Assembly (NCBI GenBank): GCA_015655415.1
Contig: JAATFB010000027.1
Span: 38,473-102,472 of the forward strand
Source: Actinomycetales bacterium
GTDB lineage: Bacteria; Actinomycetota; Actinomycetes; Actinomycetales; Microbacteriaceae
DNA length: 64,000 nt
Direction: 5' to 3'
The position numbers and the translations under genes are program-made. Positions within the stretch are counted from its first letter, which is position 1. Each line of letters opens with the position of its first letter. Shown here in pieces: positions 1-7,783 of the stretch. The notes under the pieces were generated by a model. The model had not been told where the DNA came from, did no database searches, and saw only the letters and a program-made list of their open reading frames with translations.

Positions 1-1535
1 ATGAGGTGCGCGTTCGTGCCGGTCTCGCTTTGCACGACCTTGCCCCCGATGAGGAGCTGGACGGCCAGAGTCTGCCCGCTGCTGTCGTCGCGCTCACCTC
101 CGCCGACGAGGAGGTCGATGTACTTCGTGTCGATCGTGAACGCGGGAGAGGTGAGCGTGCCGGTGGCGTTGTCGTCTCCGTTGGGCGCGTAGAAGGTGCT
201 GAGGTACCCGTTGCCCTGGAACCCCTGCGCGACGTTCGGCTGGGGATGCGGTCGTGCGGGTTGATCCGACGCGGCCAGATCGCCCGTTCCCGTCCATCCG
301 TCGTCCGCCAGGGTCCTGCCGGCAGGCTCTTCGAAGTCGAAGAGCGTGGTCCCGGGCGGCGCCTCACCCGAGCCGGTTCCCGGCTGGCGTGGATGGTTGC
401 CGCCGCCGATCAGGAAGTTGATGTACGACGAGTCGATCGTGAAGTCCGGCGAGACCAGAGAGCCGATCGGCGAGTCCCCGTCGAGAAAGCTGTTGACGAC
501 GCCCGTTCCGGCGAAGCCGGTGACCTTCTGCTGGCCGCCGATCGCTCCGGAAGCGGGAGCCCGTCCGAACGGACCGCCGGCGGGGCTGGTCGGGTCGTTG
601 AGCACCGACCATCCGTCGTAGGAGCCGTCGTCGAACGATTCGAGCACGTCACCGGCCGGGAGAGGTGCGTTCGCGGACGACGTGTCCTCTGTGAACGTCG
701 TGCCGTCGAAGTCTCCGACGATGTAGCTCTGATGCGCCGCAGCCGTGCTCATCTCCATGACCCATCGCGTCTTCGCCGGGTCCCCGTCGAGCTGAAGCGG
801 GAACAGGTCTGGGCACTCCCAGAAACCCGGCACGGTGTCCGAGCTGAACGTGCTCATCTGTTCCCAGTGTCTGAGGTCTTTCGACTTGCTGAGGACGATC
901 GTCGACGCGTCGGCCTCGACGGCGACCATGACCCAGTAGCCATCGGAGCGGCTGCCGTACCAGAAGACCTTCGGATCCCGGAAGTCTCCGCGGTTCAGGT
1001 CGAGGACCGGGTTGCCGGAATACTTCGTCCAGGTCATGCCATCGTCGACGCTGTAGGCCAGCGACTGGGCCTCACGGTTTCCGTACGTCGGGTCGTCGTG
1101 ATATTGGCTGGTGTAGATCGCGACCATGGGCGGATTCGCCTTCGTGCCGAATCCGGATGTGTTGTCACGATCGACCACCGCCGAGCCGGAGTAGATGTAC
1201 TCGTGCTCCCCCTGCGGGATCGCGACGGGCTGCATGGTCCAGTGCATCAGGTCCGGAGACGTGGCGTGCCCCCACGACGTGTTGCCCCAGTCGATGCCGT
1301 ACGGGTTGTGCTGGAAGAAGAGGTGGTAGACGCCCTTGTAGTAGACGAGTCCGTTGGGATCGTTGGTCCAGTTCTCATCGGGGGAGAAGTGCAGGTACGG
1401 GCGATACGGTTCCTGTCCCAGGCCGCTCGACGGGGTGTCGGCGGCTGCAGCGGACGTGCCCGTCAGCCCGGCGCCGACCAGCGCGGCGACACTCACGGCG
1501 AGAGCCATCGCTCGTAGCCCGAGAGCCTTCTTCAT
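1..1535 (-). CDS. Secreted GH32 beta-fructosidase (levanase/inulinase-like), 3' end outside window
   Basis: This gene encodes an exported glycoside hydrolase family 32 enzyme that should hydrolyse fructans or sucrose outside the cell. It reads from ATG at 1535 to the left edge with no stop, so only about 511 residues are visible. A signal peptide (MKKALGLRAMALAVSVAALV...) is followed by the family's three acidic motifs: WTNDPNG (nucleophile Asp), FRDP, and WECPDLF (acid/base Glu). After the propeller blades come two consecutive copies of a module with cores like FTIDSSYINFLIGGG and FTIDTKYIDLLVGGG, an arrangement found inside bacterial levanases. A 14-bp LacI operator lies 30 bp upstream, and the FrcBCA-like importer is encoded just upstream on the same strand. 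The family assignment is firm; whether levan, inulin or sucrose is preferred cannot be told. Confidence 0.93.
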   Translation of the reverse strand, partial: MKKALGLRAMALAVSVAALVGAGLTGTSAAAADTPSSGLGQEPYRPYLHFSPDENWTNDPNGLVYYKGVYHLFFQHNPYGIDWGNTSWGHATSPDLMHWTMQPVAIPQGEHEYIYSGSAVVDRDNTSGFGTKANPPMVAIYTSQYHDDPTYGNREAQSLAYSVDDGMTWTKYSGNPVLDLNRGDFRDPKVFWYGSRSDGYWVMVAVEADASTIVLSKSKDLRHWEQMSTFSSDTVPGFWECPDLFPLQLDGDPAKTRWVMEMSTAAAHQSYIVGDFDGTTFTEDTSSANAPLPAGDVLESFDDGSYDGWSVLNDPTSPAGGPFGRAPASGAIGGQQKVTGFAGTGVVNSFLDGDSPIGSLVSPDFTIDSSYINFLIGGGNHPRQPGTGSGEAPPGTTLFDFEEPAGRTLADDGWTGTGDLAASDQPARPHPQPNVAQGFQGNGYLSTFYAPNGDDNATGTLTSPAFTIDTKYIDLLVGGGERDDSSGQTLAVQLLIGGKVVQSETGTNAHL

Positions 1536-1564
1536 TCGTCTTCGCCTTTCACGTTCGTGGAATC

Positions 1565-1578
1565 TGACAACGTTGTCA
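1565..1578. promoter_or_regulatory. LacI-family operator upstream of the GH32 gene
   Basis: TGACAACGTTGTCA is a perfect 14-bp palindrome with a central CG step, typical of LacI-family operators. It lies between the end of the ABC ATPase gene and the GH32 start. Near-identical sites precede the sugar-binding protein gene and overlap the start of the local LacI gene. Confidence 0.8.
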
Positions 1579-1584
1579 CTTCGA

Positions 1585-1601
1585 GCGGCTTCGGAAGCCG
1601 C
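1585..1601. terminator. Perfect hairpin between the ABC ATPase and GH32 genes
   Basis: GCGGCTTCGGAAGCCGC can form a 7-bp stem with a CGG loop, 14 bp past the stop of the ABC ATPase gene in the direction of transcription. It has no T-run, so it could be a weak terminator or an mRNA-stabilising 3' end that separates the importer message from the GH32 message. The role is inferred from position only. Confidence 0.4.
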
Positions 1602-1614
1602 GGTAGCGCTGGCG

Positions 1615-2418
1615 TCACGACACGGTGGTCGCTCCGGTCATGATCGCCACCGCGTCGGTCATCGAGTGGGAACGGGGGGTGATGGTGGCGGCTCGCTTCC
1701 CCAGCCGTTGGATGTGGATGCGGTCGGCGACGTCGAACACCTGGGGCATGTTGTGCGAGATCAGGATCACGGGGACGCCGCCGTCCCTCAGTCTCTTGAT
1801 GAGCTCGAGCACCTGATTGGATTCGCGCACGCCCAGTGCCGCCGTCGGCTCGTCGAGGACGACGACCTTCGATCCGAACGCGGCGGCTCTGGCGACGGCC
1901 ACCGCCTGACGCTGGCCACCGGAGAGATTCTCGACCGGCACGGTCACGTCCTGGAGCGTGGAGATCCCCAACTCCTGCAGCTCGTGCTTGGCCTGCTCGC
2001 GCATTCCTCGCGTGTCCAGCATGCGAAGCACGCCACCCAGGAACCCCCGTTTGCGGCGTTCCCGTCCGAGATACAGATTGGACGCCACGTCGAGCGATGG
2101 CGCCACGGCGAGGGATTGATAGACGGTCTCGATTCCGGCCTCCCGGGCATCCTGGGGCCGACGGAAGTGCACGCGCTGCCCATCGAGCAGGATCGCTCCC
2201 TCGTCGGGCACTTCGGCGCCGGTGAGGCACTTGATCAGCGTGGTCTTTCCCGCCCCGTTGTCGCCGATGACGGCCAGTACCTCGCCGGGGTACAGCTCCA
2301 GGCTGACGCCGTCGAGCCCGACCACGTTGCCGTACGTCTTGACCAGATTCCTGGCCTCGAGGACAGGCGCGGAGGTGCCCGCCGCGACGGTCGTGCGGTC
2401 TGATGGAGTGCGAGTCAC
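1615..2418 (-). CDS. Sugar ABC transporter ATP-binding protein (FrcA-like)
   Basis: This is the single-domain ATPase of a carbohydrate-uptake (CUT2-type) ABC importer, 267 residues. It shows Walker A GDNGAGKT, signature LSGGQRQ and Walker B VVVLDEPT, then a switch His in LISHN. The GTG start at 2418 overlaps the stop of the permease gene by 4 bp, so the two are translationally coupled; a longer upstream reading frame is only a shadow of the permease. A single nucleotide-binding domain, unlike the two-domain RbsA/RhaT proteins, matches fructose-type FrcA systems. Context (GH32 fructosidase, shared LacI operators) supports fructose as substrate, but substrate is an inference. Confidence 0.88.
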   Translation of the reverse strand: MTRTPSDRTTVAAGTSAPVLEARNLVKTYGNVVGLDGVSLELYPGEVLAVIGDNGAGKTTLIKCLTGAEVPDEGAILLDGQRVHFRRPQDAREAGIETVYQSLAVAPSLDVASNLYLGRERRKRGFLGGVLRMLDTRGMREQAKHELQELGISTLQDVTVPVENLSGGQRQAVAVARAAAFGSKVVVLDEPTAALGVRESNQVLELIKRLRDGGVPVILISHNMPQVFDVADRIHIQRLGKRAATITPRSHSMTDAVAIMTGATTVS

Positions 2419-3473
2419 TTGCGGGCCTTTCTGATCCACTGATCGATCGCTACGGCGACGATCACCAGCACGCCGACCGCGAGCGTCTGATACAGCACGT
2501 CGAGGCCGGCCAAGGCCAGGCCGTTGCGGAAGACGCCGACGATGAGGGCGCCGAGGAGTGTGCCCCAGATCGTGCCGCGCCCGCCGAAGAGACTGGTCCC
2601 GCCGATGACCACCGCGGTGATGGAGTCGAGGTTGACGTCTGCGGCGGCGTTGGGGCTCGCCGCGAACGAGCGGCCGATCTGAACCCATGCGCCCAGCGCC
2701 AGGATCCCCCCTGCCGCGATATAGACGCTGATCAGGAGGCTGTTGACGCGGATGCCGGTGAGCCGTGCAGCTTCCTTGTCATCGCCGACCGCGTACACGT
2801 GTCTACCCCACGCGGTACGTCCGAGGATGAACGCCACCACGATGTACAGCAGGATCATCAAGACGACGCCGTAGGAGAAGTCCACTCCTCCGACACGAAA
2901 GGTGTCGCCGGTCCAGGTGAGCAGGTTCGGCAGCTGGGATCCCTGGATCGTTGCGCCGTTGCTCACCAGCAGCGTCAGTGCCGTGAAGACGCTCAGCGTT
3001 CCCAGCGTGACGATGAACGGCGGCAGCTTCAGACGTGTGACGAGAACACCGTTGAGGGCGCCTGCGAGAAGCCCGACCACCAGGCCGCCGACCAGGCCCA
3101 GCCACGGCGGGACTCCTCGGGCGATGGCGGCCTGGCTCATGACGATCGAGCTGAACACCATGATGGCGCCGACGGAGAGGTCGATGCCGGCCGTGAGGAT
3201 CACCAGCGTCTGGGCGACGCCGAGTGTCCCGATGACAGCCACCTGTTGAGTGATGAGCGAAAGATTCGCGGGGGCCCAGAATCGCCCATTGATGAGCCCG
3301 AACACGACGACGGCGAGCAGAAGGACGACGCCTGGGCTTATCGCCGGATATCGGTGCAGGGTGCTCCGCACCGCGCTCAGCGGCGTTCTGCGGGCGAGGA
3401 ATTCACGGGCCAGGTCGGGCTGCGCACCGACGGTGTCGGAGACTCCGCGTTCTCGCGTGGAAGGCTGGCTCAC
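2415..3473 (-). CDS. Sugar ABC transporter permease (FrcC/RbsC-like)
   Basis: This is the membrane subunit of the importer, 352 residues, in the RbsC/branched-chain permease family. A roughly 40-residue cytoplasmic N-terminus precedes about eight to ten hydrophobic helices. The family signature is visible in ILTAGIDLSVGAIMVF and in GGTSLFGGRGTIWGTLLGALIVG near the C-terminus. It lies 92 bp downstream of the binding-protein gene and overlaps the ATPase start by 4 bp, so it is the middle gene of a binding protein-permease-ATPase operon. It probably forms a homodimeric channel for a monosaccharide, likely fructose. Confidence 0.9.
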   Translation of the reverse strand: MSQPSTRERGVSDTVGAQPDLAREFLARRTPLSAVRSTLHRYPAISPGVVLLLAVVVFGLINGRFWAPANLSLITQQVAVIGTLGVAQTLVILTAGIDLSVGAIMVFSSIVMSQAAIARGVPPWLGLVGGLVVGLLAGALNGVLVTRLKLPPFIVTLGTLSVFTALTLLVSNGATIQGSQLPNLLTWTGDTFRVGGVDFSYGVVLMILLYIVVAFILGRTAWGRHVYAVGDDKEAARLTGIRVNSLLISVYIAAGGILALGAWVQIGRSFAASPNAAADVNLDSITAVVIGGTSLFGGRGTIWGTLLGALIVGVFRNGLALAGLDVLYQTLAVGVLVIVAVAIDQWIRKARK

Positions 3474-3565
3474 TGGTGTCGCTCCTTTGCGTCTGTGCCA
3501 GATCGTCGAGGTCCTCGCCGGGTCGTCGCCTGCGGCGACGACCCGGCGGAGGGGCAGGGCGACGA

Positions 3566-4660
3566 CTAGTTCTTCCAGCAGATCTGACTGCCCTGCTGCG
3601 AGTCGATGCTCTTGAGCCCCGGCACGGGCTTGTCCGTGATCAGCTGCGATCCCGTGTCGTGAAAGTTCAATCCCTCGCTGGTCGTCGGCTTCTTGCCGGT
3701 CTTGGCCAGCTTGACAATCGCCTTCATCCCGTCAGCTGCCATCTTCGATGGGTATTGCTGGCTGGTGGCGCCGAGGATGCCCTGCTTCACGTAACCGACC
3801 CCGGTGCATCCGCCATCGATCGAGACGAGGAGCACGCCGCTGGTCTTGCCCGCGGCCTTGAGCGCCTGGTAGGCGCCGTAGGCGGCCGGCTCGTTGATGG
3901 CGTACGCCACATTGACATCCGGATTCTTCGAGAGGATCGTCTCCATCGCAGTGCGGCCCCCGTCTTCGGCTCCGTTGGAGGCCTGATGCCCTGCGATCAC
4001 GTAGTCGCCTCCCTTTCCTCCCGTGTACTTGCCGGAGGGCGCCTCCGAGCCGTTTTTGTTCTTGTTCGGCACATCGATGCCCATCCCGGTGAGGAAACCG
4101 GTGTCCCGGTTGTAGTCCACCGAGATGTTCTGCGTCGCGTTGAGGTCCACCATCGCGATGACGGCCTTCTTGCCGTCGAGTTGTGCCGCGGTCCACTTGC
4201 CGATCGCCTGTCCGGCCTTGAAGTTGTTCGTGGCGTAGGTGATGTCGACCGTGTTCGCGGGATCCGGGACGGTGTCGAGCGCGATCACGTACACACCGGC
4301 CTTGCGAGCCTTCTGGATCTCGTTGTTGACCGCAGGGCCGTTCGGTGTGATGAGAATGCCCTTGTCACCCCGCGAGATGGCGTTCTCTATCGCCTGGATC
4401 TGGGTGTCGGTGTCGCCGTCCTCCTTGCCCGCGGCAAGGGTGAGGTCGACTCCGTCCTTCTTCGCCGCGGACTTGGCCGCGGTCTCCATCGCGACGAAGT
4501 AGGGATTGCTGGTGGTCTTGACGATGAGGGAGACGCCGACCTTGTCGGAGCCAGATCCAGATCCCGAGCAGCCGGCCAGTGATGCGGCCGCGAATGCCGC
4601 GACGATCGCGGTCGCGGACGCCCGCTTCGCCCATGGAGGAAGTGCTGTGCGATTCGACAT
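3566..4660 (-). CDS. Sugar ABC transporter substrate-binding lipoprotein (FrcB-like)
   Basis: This is the extracellular solute-binding component, 364 residues, of the periplasmic-binding-protein type I fold (Peripla_BP_4). A lipoprotein signal ends in SLAGC (Cys31), so the mature protein is anchored outside the membrane. The ribose/fructose-binder landmarks are present: KTTSNPYFVAMETAAKSAA near the N-terminus, LITPNG, VIALDTVPDPAN and VSIDGGCTGVGYV. It is the first gene of the importer operon. A TGACAACGATGTCA operator sits about 36 bp before its start, so expression should respond to the divergent LacI regulator. Fructose binding fits the neighbours but is not proven. Confidence 0.9.
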   Translation of the reverse strand: MSNRTALPPWAKRASATAIVAAFAAASLAGCSGSGSGSDKVGVSLIVKTTSNPYFVAMETAAKSAAKKDGVDLTLAAGKEDGDTDTQIQAIENAISRGDKGILITPNGPAVNNEIQKARKAGVYVIALDTVPDPANTVDITYATNNFKAGQAIGKWTAAQLDGKKAVIAMVDLNATQNISVDYNRDTGFLTGMGIDVPNKNKNGSEAPSGKYTGGKGGDYVIAGHQASNGAEDGGRTAMETILSKNPDVNVAYAINEPAAYGAYQALKAAGKTSGVLLVSIDGGCTGVGYVKQGILGATSQQYPSKMAADGMKAIVKLAKTGKKPTTSEGLNFHDTGSQLITDKPVPGLKSIDSQQGSQICWKN

Positions 4661-4695
4661 TGAATTTCCTTCTCCTTCGGAAGGCCGTGCAGGCC

Positions 4696-4709
4696 TGACA
4701 ACGATGTCA
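4696..4709. promoter_or_regulatory. LacI-family operator upstream of the importer operon
   Basis: TGACAACGATGTCA differs by one base from the perfect palindrome at 1565-1578 and is the reverse complement of the site at the LacI start. It lies just downstream of a possible promoter for the importer, where bound repressor would block initiation. Confidence 0.8.
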
Positions 4710-4716
4710 AGGAACA

Positions 4717-4745
4717 GGTTTAGAGCAGAGCTGCGATAAGGTCAA
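4717..4745 (-). promoter_or_regulatory. Candidate promoter of the FrcB-like operon
   Basis: On the minus strand TTGACC and TAAACC are separated by exactly 17 bp. The predicted start point would fall in or next to the operator at 4696-4709. The -10 element is weak, so this is a suggestion based on spacing and position. Confidence 0.35.
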
Positions 4746-4773
4746 GCAAAGAATCGTCACGAGAGGAGCCAGC

Positions 4774-5835
4774 TTGACATCGTTGTCAAACCGAGACTCC
4801 CGTGATCATCCCCGCTCGGCCAGACCCACCATGCGTCACGTCGCCACCTTGGCGGGAGTCGGCGTCAAGACGGTGTCGAGGGTGATCAACGGCGAGCCGA
4901 ACGTGTCGGCGGCGATGATAGCCCGCGTCATGGAGGCCGCGGAGAAGCTCAACTATCAGCGCGACCTGTATGCCAGGACACTCCGCCGCCGCGATCGCCA
5001 GACTCTGACGATCGGTCTGCTGATCTCCAGCGTCGCGAACCCGTTCTCGGGGTCCATGCACCGAGCGATCGAGGACGCCGCCACCGCGAGAGGGGTATCG
5101 GTGTTCGCCTCCAGCCTGGATGACGACCCCGCCCGCGAACGCAGAGCCGTCGACGCGTTCCTTCAGCGCCGTGTCGACGCCTTGATCCTCACGACCGCGG
5201 CACGAAGTCAGGGATATCTGATGGAGGAGGCCGATCGGGGAACGCCTCTCGTCTTCGTCGACCGCGAACCGATCGGCGTCGACGGGGATGCGGTGATCGC
5301 CGACAACGCCGCCGGCGCAGCCACTGCCACCCGTCACCTCCTCGATCACGGGCATGTGAGGATCGCCTACCTCGGCGACCGTGCCGACATCCAGACCGCC
5401 CAGGAGCGACGGCGCGGCTATCTGGAAGAGCTCGGGCGTGCAGGAGTTCCTACGGCGGACCTTCCGCAGGTCGAGGATCTCCACGACGAGCGATCCAGCT
5501 ACGAGGCGACGCTTCGGATCCTCGACGGCGACCACCGTCCCACCGCCATATTCAGCAGCCAGAACCTCGTGACGATCGGCGTGCTGCGGGCGCTGCGCGA
5601 AAGGGGCCTCCACCGCACGATCGCCGTCGTCGGATTCGACGACGTGCCGCTCGCCGACCTCATCGATCCCGGCCTCAGCGTGATCCAGCAGAATCCGCAG
5701 CGGATCGGCGAGCTCGCCGCCGAACGAGCCTTCGCACGGCTGGACGGCGACAACGGGCCGGCTCGAACCTACGTCGTTCCGACGGTTCTCATCCCCCGCG
5801 GCTCGGGTGAGATAGGGCCGCCGGCGCTCCGGTGA
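4774..5835 (+). CDS. LacI-family regulator of the fructan/fructose locus
   Basis: This is a 353-residue LacI/GalR repressor. The N-terminal helix-turn-helix and hinge (MRHVATLAGVGVKTVSRVINGEP) come after a 19-residue extension, followed by a sugar-binding periplasmic-like domain (LISSVANPFSGSMHRAIEDAA; VVGFDDVPLADLIDPGLS). I chose the TTG at 4774 because GAGAGGAG sits 5 bp upstream; the next in-frame ATG (4831) has no such site. With this start the operator TGACATCGTTGTCA overlaps the start codon, so the protein should repress itself. Divergence from the importer and matching operators before the importer and the GH32 gene make it the local regulator. The inducer is probably fructose or a phosphate of it (inference). 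Confidence 0.9.
   Translation: MTSLSNRDSRDHPRSARPTMRHVATLAGVGVKTVSRVINGEPNVSAAMIARVMEAAEKLNYQRDLYARTLRRRDRQTLTIGLLISSVANPFSGSMHRAIEDAATARGVSVFASSLDDDPARERRAVDAFLQRRVDALILTTAARSQGYLMEEADRGTPLVFVDREPIGVDGDAVIADNAAGAATATRHLLDHGHVRIAYLGDRADIQTAQERRRGYLEELGRAGVPTADLPQVEDLHDERSSYEATLRILDGDHRPTAIFSSQNLVTIGVLRALRERGLHRTIAVVGFDDVPLADLIDPGLSVIQQNPQRIGELAAERAFARLDGDNGPARTYVVPTVLIPRGSGEIGPPALR
4775..4788. promoter_or_regulatory. LacI-family operator overlapping the regulator's start codon
   Basis: TGACATCGTTGTCA begins at the second base of the TTG start codon of the LacI gene and is the third copy of the locus operator. Its placement suggests negative autoregulation. Confidence 0.78.
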
Positions 5836-5890
5836 TCGACTGCGCGGGGAGGCTGCATCGCAGGCCCTGCGCGTTACCACTCGTCGCGCG

Positions 5891-6697
5891 TTACCAGTCC
5901 TCGGCCGGCGCCGAGACGATCGGCACGTCGACGGCATGCCAGATCGCACCGTTGTTGTAGTGTCCGCCCGCCCACGGCGACGCGATGATCGCCCGTGCGG
6001 TGACCTCGACGGGGGAGTTCGCGTCGAGCGCCTGCGCGATTCCCGAGAACAGGTCGCGGCGCAGCTGCTGCGCCACATAGCCCGCCGCGATGGTCAGGTT
6101 CTGGTAGCTGCCCAGGCCCGACCCGCCACCGGAGCCGAGGCCGTTGTTCAGCGGATTGTTGCGCAGCCACCAGCTGTTCGGGTCGTTCTCGGAGTCCATC
6201 CACTGCAGCATCACGGTGAGGTTGTTCGGCGTCACCGGGAAGTGGCCGTCCTGCAGCACCAGCGCCGCCCAGTCGACGTTCGTCGTGCCGCCGACCGTGA
6301 TCGCAGGTGAGCCGTCGGGCCGCGTGAAGCCCGCCGAGTCGAACTTCGGCAGGTCGACCTCCGACTCCGCCACCGCGGCCGGGACGTGCAGCGACTGCGT
6401 GCGCAACGAGGCGGTGTGGGCGAGTAGTTGGTGCGCGTAGACCGTGCCTGAGGGCGCGGTCGTGGCGTTCGCCGGGATGGCCACCATGGCGCTTCCGGCG
6501 AGCAGGATCGCCGCCGCCGCGGCGGCGGTCACCCGTCCCGGCGAACGCCACGGCCTCGGCGAGACAGGGTGCGCCCGGTGTGTCGCACCGGACGGCGGGG
6601 CGGAGGCGTGCACCGCCTCGCGTTCGGAGCGCCGCGTTCTGCGGGGCTTCGCTGACCACGCCTCTCGGGCGGCGCGTCGTGTGGGATAGGAAGTCAT
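5891..6697 (-). CDS. Secreted protein of unknown function, possibly lysozyme-like
   Basis: I do not recognise this family with confidence. The 268-residue product (start ATG 6697, giving the MTSYPTRRAAREA N-terminus) has a basic cytoplasmic segment of about 60 residues. A membrane-export helix (VTAAAAAAILLAGSAMVAI) with a possible cleavage after ANA follows, then an exported domain of about 180 residues. The C-terminal half contains WMDSENDPNSWWLRNNPLNN and later ARAIIASPWAGGHYNN. A Glu-containing WxxSE segment followed by NNPLN and a Gly-rich turn resembles lysozyme-like or glucosaminidase-like folds that cut peptidoglycan, but catalytic residues cannot be assigned. It ends 55 bp from the convergent LacI gene. 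Confidence 0.7.
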   Translation of the reverse strand: MTSYPTRRAAREAWSAKPRRTRRSEREAVHASAPPSGATHRAHPVSPRPWRSPGRVTAAAAAAILLAGSAMVAIPANATTAPSGTVYAHQLLAHTASLRTQSLHVPAAVAESEVDLPKFDSAGFTRPDGSPAITVGGTTNVDWAALVLQDGHFPVTPNNLTVMLQWMDSENDPNSWWLRNNPLNNGLGSGGGSGLGSYQNLTIAAGYVAQQLRRDLFSGIAQALDANSPVEVTARAIIASPWAGGHYNNGAIWHAVDVPIVSAPAEDW

Positions 6698-6810
6698 ACT
6701 CCGGGGATTCCGCGAGGCCGGCATCCTGCCTGCCATCGCGTCGGTAGAAGATGTGCGGGGCGGTCCGGGCACCCGCCGCCGCGGGACACCCAGGCACCGA
6801 GGGTAACAAA

Positions 6811-6826
6811 CCCCCCTGGAGGGGGG
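6811..6826 (-). terminator. Rho-independent-like terminator after serS-HAD operon
   Basis: On the minus strand CCCCCC-TCCA-GGGGGG forms a 6-bp all-GC stem with a tetraloop and is followed directly by TTTGTT. It lies about 115 bp beyond the stop of the HAD gene, in the right orientation to end the serS-HAD transcript. Confidence 0.55.
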
Positions 6827-6894
6827 CCAGGCGCGTGACGGCGGACGGCGGCGGCCGAGTCCCGCGCGGCCCTTCGCCCGCGGCCCCGACCGCG

Positions 6895-6936
6895 TGATTC
6901 AGCCAGCCTGACTCAGCCGGCCTGATTCAGCCGACG
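6895..6936. repeat. Three 14-bp tandem repeats
   Basis: Three copies of TGATTCAGCCAGCC-like units (variants TGACTCAGCCGGCC and TGATTCAGCCGACG) end 4 bp before the stop codon of the HAD gene. No function is evident. Confidence 0.6.
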
Positions 6937-6940
6937 CAAC

Positions 6941-7783
6941 TCAACCCGTGGCCGCGACGACCGACAGCAGCACGTCGGCCACGCCGTCGTCGTCGACCGA
7001 CCCGGTCACCTCGCCGGCGGCGGCCTTCACTTCGTCGGGCGCCTGGCCCATGGCGACGGCGCGTCCCCCGCTGTCGAGCGCGAGCTGGAACATCTCGACG
7101 TCGTTGCGCCCGTCGCCGACCACCAGCAGAGAACTCTCCGGAATGCCCAGCCAGGCCCGCACCCGCGCCAGCGCCGACCCCTTCGACACCCCCTGCGGCG
7201 CGATGTCGAGCCAGGCCGCCCAGCCGACGGAATACGTGACCCGATGCAGACCCATGCTCTCGACGATCCCGAGGAACTCCTCCGCATCGTGCGAGGGCGA
7301 CACCACCACCACGCGGCTGGCCGGTTCCCGCCCCAGCTGGTCGAAGGGCACCGGCTCCCTGTCGCCGAGCTCCCACCCCGAGGCGTCCATCCCCTGCGTG
7401 TAGTGCCTGGCCCCGTCGGCATCCTCGACCATGAAGCTGCCCTCGGGCAGGTACGGCCGGATGCGTTCCAGCACGGGGCGGGCGTCGAAGGTCTCGACGA
7501 ACGCGCGCCGGTACCCGTTCTTCCTGCGCTGCATGATCACCGCGCCGTTCGAGCACACCACGAAGCGGGGCCGCAGCCGCAGCATAGGCAGCAGATCCCG
7601 CACGGTCTCCCAGCTGCGCCCGGTCGCCAGCGTGACCTCGTGACCGGCCCCCACGGCACGGGCCATGGCATCCTTGACCGCACCGGAGGCCGTGCCGTCC
7701 TCGTGCAGCAGCGTGCCGTCGATGTCGAGGGCGATGAGCAGACGGCCGGACGTCCCGGCACGTGGGGGCCGCGCCGCGCTCAC
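6941..7783 (-). CDS. HAD-superfamily hydrolase (Cof-type phosphatase)
   Basis: This is a 280-residue cytosolic phosphatase of the Cof/YidA subgroup. Motif I is DIDGTLL (nucleophile and acid Asp) near residue 17, a Thr sits in LATGRSW (motif II), and [10 protein letters not shown] near the C-terminus is motif IV. The central cap is of the C2 type. GTG at 7783 is taken as start because it overlaps the serS stop by 4 bp (GTGA). The serS-HAD pairing is common in actinobacteria and the two are clearly co-transcribed. The physiological substrate, probably a sugar phosphate or nucleotide, is unknown. Confidence 0.85.
   Translation of the reverse strand: MSAARPPRAGTSGRLLIALDIDGTLLHEDGTASGAVKDAMARAVGAGHEVTLATGRSWETVRDLLPMLRLRPRFVVCSNGAVIMQRRKNGYRRAFVETFDARPVLERIRPYLPEGSFMVEDADGARHYTQGMDASGWELGDREPVPFDQLGREPASRVVVVSPSHDAEEFLGIVESMGLHRVTYSVGWAAWLDIAPQGVSKGSALARVRAWLGIPESSLLVVGDGRNDVEMFQLALDSGGRAVAMGQAPDEVKAAAGEVTGSVDDDGVADVLLSVVAATG

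Noticed and set aside
6..1517. Long plus-strand reading frame of 503 codons at the left edge
   Set aside because: It is antisense to the GH32 gene, which shows a signal peptide and all three catalytic motifs; the antisense translation is Arg/Val-rich and matches nothing recognisable.
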